From CAWCTB01 sp963798275 (GTDB lineage Bacteria; Acidobacteriota; Terriglobia; Terriglobales; Acidobacteriaceae), in the NCBI GenBank assembly GCA_963798275.1, contig CAWCTB010000016.1, positions 1-51,230 on the forward strand: a stretch of 51,230 nt of DNA. Reading direction: 5' to 3'. A model generated the notes under the pieces. That model was not told the origin of the DNA. It ran no database searches and was given only the letters and a program-made list of their open reading frames with translations. This document shows, one piece after another, positions 34,340 to 42,045 of the stretch (positions within the stretch are counted from its first letter, which is position 1; the number at the start of each line of letters is the position of its first letter). Position numbers and translations under genes: made by a program.

Positions 34340-36538
34340 ATGAGAACGTGCATGCTTTGCCTGGCACAACAGACGATTCAAGTCGAACAAGGCGCGAGAA
34401 GCCGCGCCGGGGTGTGGGTCGTCGTCGTTGTGTTTCTCGTCGCTTTCGTAGTGGTCCTCCACGCCGACGCGCAGCAGGGTCCGTGCGGCGACGGCATCAT
34501 CAAACTGCCGCTTCAGTTCAAGGGAACGATAGAGGTGTGTCTGCCGCTCGCCGCGCAGGCGCCCGCCCTGCAGAGCCAACTCACCGACATCGCGAAGGCG
34601 GAGGGTGATCAGCAGGGACAAGTCAGGGAGCTGAAGCGGCTGATCAGGAACCTGAACACGGTGAGCCAGAATATCGGGCAGAAACGCCAGGCAGAGTTGC
34701 TAAAGAACCTCTCAGCGCAGTTGAGCGCCGATCAGGCAGCGGGCCAAGAGCAAATGCAGCAAGAGATTGCAGACCTGGCAGACCGTCTTGATTCGATCAA
34801 AGACTTGATGATCGAAAAACTGGGTAACAAGGAAACGGCGGTCAGAACCACGGCTGCGGTCGATGGGCCAGTCGGCGATGCTATCGCACAGCTTGATCTG
34901 ACGAAGGCGCAGAATCTCCTGGAAGACATCCGGGTGCAGTTGAAGGCGATCGGCAGTGAGGTCGGGGCGGTACACGGCGATACCAAAGACATCAAGAAAG
35001 ACGTGACTGAGATCCGGAAGTCGATGGAGGAGCAGAAGGCGGACGAAGCGCAACGGACTAAAGAAGAGGAGAACGATCCCGCTCTGTTTGCCCGTGTCAC
35101 GATGTATGGAAACAAGACTCCGAATGTGTATGGCGGCGAATGGCGACTCATGATGTATATCGCTCCGCCACCACCGTTGTATCGTCCTTTCTCCGATCCC
35201 ACGCTGCGGGTTGTCTTCAGGAGTGGCGCACAAAAGGCTTGGGTAACTGACGTTACGGAACGGACTGGGGGCGCGATGGGGGACTATTGGCAGCTAACGA
35301 CGGATGAAGTTGGCGACACCGCCGTTCTGTGCCTGGTGGTACGCGACCCCAAGACCGGGATGCGGCGCCAGTGGACGCAAAGATACACCGTCCACCACGA
35401 GGTCCGCGACGGTGGCTGGGGTGGGGCGAGTTTTGCCCCCACGGGGGAGCCAACGCTGACGCCAGCGGACGACGCGCCGTGCGATGGAGTCACTGAAGTA
35501 CGTCAACCCGCGACCGACACGTTGCGGGAATCTACCAATTCCTCGTCGAACGATCCCGAGGTAAAACTCGCCAGTTTAATGGCCAACGTAACGTACCAGC
35601 CATCGGGATTTCCCTCCAGCCAGCTAATGATCCAGATTACTCCCAACGCCGGCGATTCGACGTACACCGCCAGAACCATCGGTAACATCATGGTGGCGTT
35701 CGCAAACGGTACGGCGGTTATCCGGGGGCATGCGCAGACATTCACGTTCGATTCGATTACACCCGGCAGAAATATGGTTGTGTTGGGAAGCAGTTATTTG
35801 TCAGTGACTGGTGCATCATTACTCCTTGCATTGGACCCAACCTCGACCTCTCCCAATGTGTCCGGTGGGAGTGGCAGCGTGAGCGGCACCCTTAGTCTCA
35901 CGACCACGCCCTACGCCGGGTGGGGTCCAAATGGGAAAAGCCCTCATTCATCCACTGCGGGCAAAGGCGATACCAATGTGGCGACTTCCGGTCAACTCAT
36001 CGGGAGCTATACCGCAACTCTCGTTCCGAAGGGGTCGCCTGCGACAAGCCCCGCCACAGTTGCGCCTGAAGTATCACCCGGTACGACAGCTGCCACGATG
36101 GCCTCCGGGCTTCCTAACCCATATGACAGGTCACGTGCGAATCGCCCCACTGACGGCGGCACCAATGAACTCTGCCCCAGCGGCTGCAATGCTAAAATCG
36201 GCGACTTTAAGGTTGTCGCCAGGTACCAATATCCTCATCCCACGTGGGGAACGCTGGGGTGTGAAGAAAAGGTATTCAGACTTCCACAAACGTGGCCAGG
36301 TGGACCTTATCTACACTCGGTTGTCTGCAAGGGTCCCAACGCCCACGGGATACCGATAACGCTGGTGAATTTTCGGCTGGCGGCAACGGATCGGATGAAG
36401 GACCAAGACGTGGTAATTCTTTTCGTGGATGCCAACGGTGAGGGTGCTTTTATGGGCCCTGACAGACGGGCTTGGCGAGTGAAGATATACGGAACCGCTG
36501 ACGTTGAGTCGATGACGATCGATATGGCCCGGAAGTAA
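34340..36538 (+). CDS. Large anchored coiled-coil protein, unknown function
   Basis: 732 aa. N-terminal membrane anchor or signal (VWVVVVVFLVAFVVVLHADA) at about residues 24-44. A long coiled coil follows at about 75-235 (LKRLIRNLNTVSQNIGQKRQ, IRVQLKAIGSEVGAVHGDTK). Then come beta-rich domains and a Ser/Thr/Pro/Gly-rich low-complexity stretch (about 430-600). The C-terminal domain is Cys-containing (NELCPSGCNAKIGDFKVV). I recognise no family. It starts 16 bp after the TIR gene and is probably its partner, for example an extracytoplasmic sensor or assembly platform. That is inference. Confidence 0.65.
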   Translation: MRTCMLCLAQQTIQVEQGARSRAGVWVVVVVFLVAFVVVLHADAQQGPCGDGIIKLPLQFKGTIEVCLPLAAQAPALQSQLTDIAKAEGDQQGQVRELKRLIRNLNTVSQNIGQKRQAELLKNLSAQLSADQAAGQEQMQQEIADLADRLDSIKDLMIEKLGNKETAVRTTAAVDGPVGDAIAQLDLTKAQNLLEDIRVQLKAIGSEVGAVHGDTKDIKKDVTEIRKSMEEQKADEAQRTKEEENDPALFARVTMYGNKTPNVYGGEWRLMMYIAPPPPLYRPFSDPTLRVVFRSGAQKAWVTDVTERTGGAMGDYWQLTTDEVGDTAVLCLVVRDPKTGMRRQWTQRYTVHHEVRDGGWGGASFAPTGEPTLTPADDAPCDGVTEVRQPATDTLRESTNSSSNDPEVKLASLMANVTYQPSGFPSSQLMIQITPNAGDSTYTARTIGNIMVAFANGTAVIRGHAQTFTFDSITPGRNMVVLGSSYLSVTGASLLLALDPTSTSPNVSGGSGSVSGTLSLTTTPYAGWGPNGKSPHSSTAGKGDTNVATSGQLIGSYTATLVPKGSPATSPATVAPEVSPGTTAATMASGLPNPYDRSRANRPTDGGTNELCPSGCNAKIGDFKVVARYQYPHPTWGTLGCEEKVFRLPQTWPGGPYLHSVVCKGPNAHGIPITLVNFRLAATDRMKDQDVVILFVDANGEGAFMGPDRRAWRVKIYGTADVESMTIDMARK

Positions 36539-36562
36539 TAGCAAAAGGCCCAAGGGCGGCGA

Positions 36563-36577
36563 CCGGGAATTTCCCGG
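36563..36577 (+). other. Palindrome after the coiled-coil gene
   Basis: CCGGGAA-T-TTCCCGG, perfect, 24 bp after the stop at 36538. No T-tract follows, so terminator function is uncertain. Confidence 0.35.
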
Positions 36578-36631
36578 GTCTGGCGGGAAGCAGAACACCC
36601 TTCCTGTTAAGGCCCTGCCCGCAAACATAAA

Positions 36632-36654
36632 GCCGCCGGCGCAATGCCAGCGGC
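36632..36654 (-). terminator. Rho-independent-like terminator
   Basis: Read on the minus strand: GCCGCTGGC, ATTGC loop, GCCGGCGGC (9 bp with one G-U), then TTTATG. It lies 24 bp after the stop of the secreted protein gene at 36679. Confidence 0.5.
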
Positions 36655-36678
36655 CTTCGGGGTCGAGGCTGGGGAGCG

Positions 36679-37620
36679 CTATTTGGAGACGGCGGCGAAC
36701 AGGTCGGACCTGAGCAGCGCCTGGAAGCGCTGGTCGTCGGTTTTGAAGTGCATCTGCAGCAGATCGTTGCTGCTGTCCACGGTGGTGCTCTCCAGCGCCA
36801 GCTTCTCGGTCGGCGTAGCCGACATCTTGCGGTAGAGGACGCCGGCCTTCATCAGCGAAGCCAGGCTGGCTGCGGTCATGGTATCGGACGTCTTAACGTT
36901 GAGGTCAAAGTTGACGCCGCTGGTGAAGTTCATGACGTAATCGGAAGCCAGCAGGCGTTTCTTGATGACGTCGTAATCGGCCAGCGAAGATGCCTGCCCC
37001 AGTGCCGACTTCATCATGTTCTGCGTACCGAGTTGGTCGAGTACGCTCCATACCGGAGAGCTGTCCACGCTGCCGACCATATCGTTGATGGTAGTGTTCG
37101 ACTCCAGCGATTCGGCCCCGTTGTCGCGCACATCGATGGCGCCGTGCAGGGCCGAGCTGTCGCCAAACACGATCGTCGATGGGTCGAGGAAGGCCATCAG
37201 CATGCCGGAACCCATGGGATAGATCGAGGTCAGGAGATACTTCTCCGGCTTGATCTTCTTCAGCCGCGCCTTCTGCAGGAATTCCTTCTGCTTGAACGGG
37301 CCCTGGGCTATACCGATGCTCTTCAGGGCGCCGCTCTTGACGCGGTAGCTGATGAAGGTGAGCTGCTCGGCGTCGCGGTCGGGATCGATGCCGGTGGCGC
37401 GCAATGCGGCTTCGAACTGCTTGAGCGCGTCGGGCATCACGCGGTCTTTAAGGGCGCGCGCGGTGGGCGAGTTGCGCAACTCGCGATAGTCCACCGAGAT
37501 GATCTGCTGGATGGCCGACGGAATCACCGTGCGGGCGTTGCTGCTGAGAGGCGCGGCCATGGCGGACGAACCACAAAGGCAGGCCAAAAGCAGGCCGGAT
37601 AGAAAACGATTCATAAACAT
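36679..37620 (-). CDS. Hypothetical secreted protein
   Basis: 313 aa from ATG 37620 (another ATG at 37614). Signal peptide MFMNRFLSGLLLACLCGSSA ends at MAAP. The mature protein is alpha/beta with segments such as IPSAIQQIISVDYRELRNSP, TFISYRVKSGALKSIGIAQG and FLDPSTIVFGDSSALHGAID. No catalytic motif or lipobox is seen. The composition suggests a periplasmic protein of a conserved but uncharacterised family. A hairpin terminator follows. Confidence 0.65.
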   Translation of the reverse strand: MFMNRFLSGLLLACLCGSSAMAAPLSSNARTVIPSAIQQIISVDYRELRNSPTARALKDRVMPDALKQFEAALRATGIDPDRDAEQLTFISYRVKSGALKSIGIAQGPFKQKEFLQKARLKKIKPEKYLLTSIYPMGSGMLMAFLDPSTIVFGDSSALHGAIDVRDNGAESLESNTTINDMVGSVDSSPVWSVLDQLGTQNMMKSALGQASSLADYDVIKKRLLASDYVMNFTSGVNFDLNVKTSDTMTAASLASLMKAGVLYRKMSATPTEKLALESTTVDSSNDLLQMHFKTDDQRFQALLRSDLFAAVSK

Positions 37621-37784
37621 GATTCTACTCGACAGTCCAGAGCGATGCACCCTGGCCGATTGCTACCCAGTTGGACGGGCCAAGGCGTGTTAGGTGAGGA
37701 CATCGATCGTCCCTCCCCCACCACGATCGGCACAAGAGCAACGCGATGCCCAGATCTCCACCCCGCGACGGCGATTTTAGTATT

Positions 37785-38744
37785 TCAATCGCCTGCTTCC
37801 GCCTCGGATACAAGTGGCGCTTCTTCGGTGCTGATGGCGTGCACTTGCGCCGTGGTCACCAGCGCTACCGCGACGACAATGATGGCGGTGCCAATGAGCA
37901 TGTAGCCATCGAAGCGCTCGCGCAGCACCAGCCATCCCAGAAAGACGGCGACCAGCGGATTGACGTAGGCGTAGGTGGCGACCTTCGGCGTGGGGACGTG
38001 CTTCAGCAGCCAGATGTAGGCGCTGTAGCCAATCCACGATCCGAATACCACGAGATACAGGGTCGCGCCCAGGGCGCGGGTGGTGAGCACGATGCGATGC
38101 TGCTGTCCGGTGAGCAGCACGATGATCACGTGACCAAGTCCGGCGAAGACCATCTCCCAGGCAGTGGCGACGAAGGGATCGACGCTCATCTGCCACTTGC
38201 GCGAGAGTACCGAGCCGATGGCCCAGCTCATGGACGAGAAGAGCAGGCTGGTTGCACCCAACAACTGCATGATCCCGAGCGCGTCGCGGTGTTCGAACTT
38301 CGGCCAGAACAGGAAAACGATGCCCGCGATGCCCAGGGCAAGGCCAATCAGTCCGCGGCGCGAGAGGCGGTCGCCGCGAAAGACGAAGGTCTCAAGCACC
38401 AGGAACCAGATGGGAGTGACGGCGATGATGAGGGCGGCGAACCCGGTGGGGACGTATTGCTCAGCCCAGGCGAGACCTCCGTTGCCGCCGACGAGAAGCA
38501 GCAGGCCGATGGCGGCCAAGCGCACGGCCTGGGCTTTCGTAACGCGAACGTTGCGGCCGAGAACGGCGCAGGCCACGAGCATCAGCGGGCCGGCGACGAG
38601 AAAGCGCAGCGCGCACATCACGAACGGCGGCAAACGCTGCTGATCGGCGATGCCGATCGCCAGGTAGGTCGAGCCCCAGAAGACGTAGACCAGGGCGAAT
38701 GCGACGATGACCTTCAACCGATGATTGCCGGTCTCTACCATCAT
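37785..38744 (-). CDS. EamA-type drug/metabolite transporter
   Basis: 319 aa with about ten hydrophobic segments arranged as two EamA repeats. The first starts at AFALVYVFWGSTYLAIGIAD and the second at LLGATSLLFSSMSWAIGSVL. The conserved ends are NPLVAVFLGWLVLRERFDGY with LIGTAIIVVAVALV. DMT permeases of this type export small metabolites such as amino acids; substrate not predictable. It is followed on the same strand by pgsA upstream (28-bp gap), so the two may be co-transcribed. Confidence 0.88.
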   Translation of the reverse strand: MMVETGNHRLKVIVAFALVYVFWGSTYLAIGIADQQRLPPFVMCALRFLVAGPLMLVACAVLGRNVRVTKAQAVRLAAIGLLLLVGGNGGLAWAEQYVPTGFAALIIAVTPIWFLVLETFVFRGDRLSRRGLIGLALGIAGIVFLFWPKFEHRDALGIMQLLGATSLLFSSMSWAIGSVLSRKWQMSVDPFVATAWEMVFAGLGHVIIVLLTGQQHRIVLTTRALGATLYLVVFGSWIGYSAYIWLLKHVPTPKVATYAYVNPLVAVFLGWLVLRERFDGYMLIGTAIIVVAVALVTTAQVHAISTEEAPLVSEAEAGD

Positions 38745-38772
38745 GTCTCGGAATGCGGGGCGGTGACGATCC

Positions 38773-39354
38773 TCAACTGGCGTTGGTGGCCGGCGGGTGA
38801 GGCTCCGCCCGGCGCAGCTTTATCCCGGTAATCAGGACGTAATGCACACCCGAAATCGTGGTGAAGGTAAACGTAGCGTACAGAAACAACCGCTGCAAGA
38901 AGAAGACCCAGGGCTCTCCGACGACTTGCGCGAGAATCACGAAGAACACGGCGCCAATCTGGCAGACGGTGTTGATCTTGCCGAAGATGCTGGGGCGGAA
39001 ATCGCGGAAGCCCACGGCCGCGTACAGCACCATGCAGGTCATTACGATCAGCACGTCACGGCTGAAGACCGCCACGGTGTACTTCCACGGGATCTTCTTG
39101 ACGAAGGAGAGCGCGAGAAAGAGCGAGCTGAGCAGCATTTTGTCGGCGATGGGATCAAGATACTGGCCGAGCATGGTGCGCTGGTTGAGGGCGCGCGCTA
39201 GCAGCCCATCGAGGCCGTCGCTCAGGCCGGCGGCGATCAGCAGGAAGAGCGCCCACTTCCAGTCGCCATCGAAGACATTGATGATGACGAAAGGAATGAA
39301 AATGAGGCGCAGCAGCGTTAGTTGGTTGGGCGCCGTCCAGAACTGGTTCTTCAA
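38773..39354 (-). CDS. pgsA: CDP-diacylglycerol--glycerol-3-phosphate 3-phosphatidyltransferase
   Basis: 193 aa when started at TTG 39354, which has GGAGAG 8 nt upstream and gives the normal family length. The longer open frame to 39621 looks non-coding. It makes phosphatidylglycerol phosphate in the inner membrane. The CDP-alcohol phosphotransferase signature is complete (DGLDGLLAR, then GQYLDPIADK) and about 4-5 hydrophobic segments follow. NQLTLLRLIFIPFVIINVF is the typical N-terminal helix. The TTG overlaps the TGA of a 12-codon mini-ORF. Confidence 0.85.
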   Translation of the reverse strand: MKNQFWTAPNQLTLLRLIFIPFVIINVFDGDWKWALFLLIAAGLSDGLDGLLARALNQRTMLGQYLDPIADKMLLSSLFLALSFVKKIPWKYTVAVFSRDVLIVMTCMVLYAAVGFRDFRPSIFGKINTVCQIGAVFFVILAQVVGEPWVFFLQRLFLYATFTFTTISGVHYVLITGIKLRRAEPHPPATNAS

Positions 39355-39389
39355 GGTTCTGCTCTCCCGAGAAGCCGCGGCGGGCGCAT
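39351..39389 (-). other. 12-codon mini-ORF overlapping the pgsA start
   Basis: ATG 39389 has an excellent ribosome site (AAGGAG 8 nt upstream), reads MRPPRLLGRAEP and stops at a TGA that shares two bases with the pgsA TTG. Either a coupling leader, or the true pgsA start displaced by an indel. Confidence 0.35.
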
Positions 39390-39611
39390 GCTGGTGACTC
39401 CTTGTGGATGCGACGCAACCCTGGAGCTTCGTTCTGCCAGCAAATCTTTCGGCAGCACTTCGATTGTGAAGGTACAGCGACGGATTGGCAACTGGGAGGA
39501 GGGTCGCGTTCTTATTAGGCGCCGGGAACGCTGTGCGGTGATCGCGGTCACAACGGTGGCCAGCGTTTCGCGGTACAGTGCTGCTTTGCGGAAACACGCA
39601 ACTGCAAAGAC

Positions 39612-40091
39612 ATGGGTTCATTGCTGCGCTTCGTCACACAAGGTCTGCAGGCGGCCAGCCGCTATTTCGGAAAGCAGGGTGGAGACCATCTTGCCACCGG
39701 GAACCGTGGAGAGACCGAGGCCTACCTTTACCTGCGCGAGCACGGATATCGCGTGGTGGCCACGAACTTCCGGGCCGCCGGGCATCGCGGGGAAATCGAC
39801 CTGATCGCGTGGGACAACGATGTGTTGTGCTTTGTCGAGGTCAAAACGCGAACCGGGGTTGGCTTGGCTCCTCCGGAGGCAGCGGTTGATGGAGCGAAGA
39901 AGGCGCACGTTCGCGCGGTCGCACGCCGTTACATTCGGCGCCTCCCGGGAGAGCGGGTTCCGCCCTGCCGCTTCGACATTGTGAGCGTGACTTATCTCGC
40001 GGATGGCGCAAAGCCGGAGGTCCGGCTCATCAAGCGAGCATTCGGGTGGAGGTCGCGGCGAAGGTTTGAGCCGTACCAGGACCGTCGCTAA
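39612..40091 (+). CDS. yraN: YraN/UPF0102 family endonuclease-like protein
   Basis: 159 aa. The restriction-endonuclease-like core is intact: GNRGETEAYLYLREHGYRVV, NFRAAGHRGEIDLIAWD and VLCFVEVKTRTG, giving the E...D-xn-ExK set of the PD-(D/E)XK fold. YraN proteins are widespread, often near rnhB or rsmI, and their role is unsettled (DNA processing is suspected). The N-terminal 25 residues are extra. It is divergent from pgsA. 39390-39611 holds no other supported gene. Confidence 0.85.
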   Translation: MGSLLRFVTQGLQAASRYFGKQGGDHLATGNRGETEAYLYLREHGYRVVATNFRAAGHRGEIDLIAWDNDVLCFVEVKTRTGVGLAPPEAAVDGAKKAHVRAVARRYIRRLPGERVPPCRFDIVSVTYLADGAKPEVRLIKRAFGWRSRRRFEPYQDRR

Positions 40092-40163
40092 GATCTCGCG
40101 ATCGCGCCCGTTGCGCTCCGGGGAGATGGCGTTTGGGCCGAGGCGGACGCGAGGCTGAGGCAC

Positions 40164-40192
40164 TTGCTCCGGCTGGCCGCAGCCACTAGAAT
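40164..40192 (+). promoter_or_regulatory. Promoter of tRNA-Val
   Basis: TTGCTC (40164-40169), 17-bp spacer, TAGAAT (40187-40192), 20 bp before the mature tRNA. Confidence 0.5.
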
Positions 40193-40212
40193 GAGGTTGC
40201 CAACCTTGGTGC

Positions 40213-40289
40213 AGGCGCGTAGCTCAGTTGGTTAGAGCGCTACCTTGACACGGTAGAGGTCAGGAGTTCGAGTCTCCTCGTGCCTACCA
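40213..40289 (+). tRNA. tRNA-Val (anticodon GAC)
   Basis: 77 nt with encoded CCA. Acceptor AGGCGCG pairs with CGTGCCT (one G-U). The D arm is GCTC...GAGC. The anticodon arm CTACC-TTGACAC-GGTAG gives GAC. The T arm is AGGAG-TTCGAGT-CTCCT. Confidence 0.95.
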
Positions 40290-40419
40290 TTTCTTCCGAT
40301 TTCAGCACTTCATATTCCTGCAACGCACGTGCACGATGTAGTTCTATGTCGGAACGGCGTTGGATTTAGCGACCAGATCGCGGGTCATCAGCGAGGTCAC
40401 ATCCATACACGAGGTCCCG

Positions 40420-40503
40420 TGGCCCTTGCGGGCGTTGCCGGAAAGCGTAAGGCAAATGGTCGACTTCGTCAGCCAAGAGCCCAGGACAGCCGCTGATTAC
40501 AGA
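40420..40503 (+). pseudogene. Possible scrap of an integrase C-terminus
   Basis: In one frame the DNA reads RALPESVRQMVDFVSQEPR, resembling the extreme C-terminus of some tyrosine recombinases. It lies 130 bp after the tRNA-Val 3' end, a common integration site. Very short, so weakly supported. No other gene is seen in 40290-40553. Confidence 0.25.
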
Positions 40504-40507
40504 GCGA

Positions 40508-40534
40508 AAGGCAGACTCCTGGGGAGCCTGCCTT
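40508..40534 (-). terminator. Terminator of the PEP-CTERM gene
   Basis: Minus strand: AAGGCAG-G-CTCC, short loop, GGAG-T-CTGCCTT, followed by TCGC. It lies 20 bp beyond the stop at 40554. AAGGCAG/CTGCCTT is a perfect 7-bp stem. Confidence 0.5.
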
Positions 40535-40553
40535 CCAGAAGCAACTTAATCCA

Positions 40554-41336
40554 TTACAGGCCGAGCCGACGGCGTCCGTATGCTAGAGCACTGATCAGGC
40601 CGGAGCCCAACAGAAGCATAGTCGCAGGCTCAGGGGTAGCATTCGTCACCACGGCCGGGGTTCCATCCGAATACTCATAAATAACATCTCCAAATGGAAC
40701 CGTACTGGCGGCACCGAAACAAGTACCGTCTGTGGGAGTAAAGCTCCCGACACCGACTCCATAAGCATGCACCTGAGTAACGGACAGACAAGAAATGCCG
40801 CCGAGGGGTCCCGCAGTACCAAGAACGAAACCCAGCGCCGGAAATCCATTCGAGTTGCCAATCAGACCCTCCACTCCCCCGTTGAACTCACCGATGTAGC
40901 CGTGATGGGTTGCCGCGGCGGCGGTGATGATGTTCTCCAGCAGCATCTGCACGTTGGGGTCATAGGGGTCGCCTGACGATGCACCCGAAAGGTTATCGAA
41001 CCAGTCGTTGAGGAAGAGATACGCATTACCGTAACGCCCCCCAGCATAGGTCATGACGGTCGCCGCATCAGACCCGCTCAGACCGACTCCGAAGCTTGAG
41101 TCATAACGGCTAACGATGACGGCATCGTAACCCGCCAGAGAACTCAGGGAAGTCAGTACGGTGGCCGTGCAACCAGCGCCCACGACCGCACCTGAAATGT
41201 TGTTGAGGTCACTCGAATTTCCATCGACGTAAATGCCGACATTGCCGGTACAAGTGCCGGCCAGCGCTGACGTCGATAAGAGAAGAGTGAGAGATAGACA
41301 CAGTATGATGAGATAGACTGCTCGCGATAGCTTCAT
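40554..41336 (-). CDS. PEP-CTERM sorting-domain protein
   Basis: 260 aa with a signal peptide (AVYLIILCLSLTLLLSTSALA) and AAGGAGG upstream of the ATG. The mature part is Gly/Ser/Asn-rich and beta-like (TCTGNVGIYVDGNSSDLNNI, VGLSGSDAATVMTYAGGRYG). The C-terminus is a textbook PEP-CTERM signal: TPEPATMLLLGSGLISALAY then GRRR. Exosortase (EpsH) would cleave it for surface or exopolysaccharide-associated display. No exosortase gene is in the window. Confidence 0.88.
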   Translation of the reverse strand: MKLSRAVYLIILCLSLTLLLSTSALAGTCTGNVGIYVDGNSSDLNNISGAVVGAGCTATVLTSLSSLAGYDAVIVSRYDSSFGVGLSGSDAATVMTYAGGRYGNAYLFLNDWFDNLSGASSGDPYDPNVQMLLENIITAAAATHHGYIGEFNGGVEGLIGNSNGFPALGFVLGTAGPLGGISCLSVTQVHAYGVGVGSFTPTDGTCFGAASTVPFGDVIYEYSDGTPAVVTNATPEPATMLLLGSGLISALAYGRRRLGL

Positions 41337-41538
41337 ATGGCTGTCCTCCTTTGCCGAAACGTAGCCTAGAAGAAGCCGGTAAGAAGTGTCTCGTGCCCAA
41401 TCTTAAGCAGGCGGTCGCAGCCCACCAAGAGAATTGTCGAGAAAGGCTACTTGAGTTTGTCAAAATGGGAAAACTTCGCACGACACAACTTAGCGCAGTT
41501 TCTATTGAGTGGGTTTTGCCTGTGTTTATGACGGTTTA

Positions 41539-41724
41539 TCACTTGTCGAGTGGGGTGGCCGTAGTGTCGGCCTTCGCGAGCCAGAGATGACCTTGTATGT
41601 CCTTGACCGAACCCTTCTTCTGCTCCATCGCGGCGATCGTGCGCCGCAGAACCGGGAAATGCTGCAGAACCCACTGCCGACTCCCTGATATCACGCAGGT
41701 TTGGACGAAGCGGATTGCTGACAC
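41539..41724 (-). pseudogene. Tyrosine recombinase C-terminal remnant
   Basis: The frame includes FPVLRRTIAAMEQKKGSVKD and IQGHLWLAKADTTATPLDK, which resemble the stretch from the RR(T/S)-x-A helix to the HxRADTTAN region just before the catalytic Tyr of integrases. There is no start, no Tyr and no upstream domain. With the scrap at 40420 it suggests past integration near tRNA-Val. The remainder of 41337-42045 holds no supported gene. Confidence 0.4.
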
Positions 41725-41833
41725 CCGATCCGGGGCTCAGCCCGCCGCAAGATCTACGGTCGGTTCGAACAGTAGTTGGGAGCACGCGAAGGCTTCAAAG
41801 CCTCGCGAGCCGCTGACATGTTCTGAGCCATAT

Positions 41834-41862
41834 TCTGGACTTCCGCAGAGCGGCCCTATAAT
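41834..41862 (+). promoter_or_regulatory. Putative promoter of the carboxyltransferase operon
   Basis: A perfect TATAAT at 41857-41862 with a poor -35 (TCTGGA at 41834-41839, 17-bp spacing). It would give a leader of about 180 nt before the ATG at 42046. Confidence 0.35.
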
Positions 41863-42045
41863 CTTCAACGGCAGGGGATCAATCCCGGCAAGCGTGGCCT
41901 CCGGAGTCTTGTGTCGGATTCCAGCCCTGAAGAAGGTGGCGGGCAGCCGGATTTCCATGGCGCCTGCGCTCAGGGAAATCCTCTGAAAGTGGGGGCGTTT
42001 GTTGAATGGAGCAAGAGCAGAGATACCGCAGAAGGAAGGCATAAG

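Noticed and set aside
36748..38831. Plus-strand frames opposite the secreted protein and the EamA transporter
   Set aside because: Composition (Gly/His/Asp/Gln-rich) is that of antisense frames; the minus-strand products have a signal peptide and membrane helices.
41911..42045. Upstream GTG extension of the 5S-like subunit
   Set aside because: The 45 extra residues do not resemble the family, and ATG 42046 has a good ribosome site and the expected MARIIEVTELVLRDA start.
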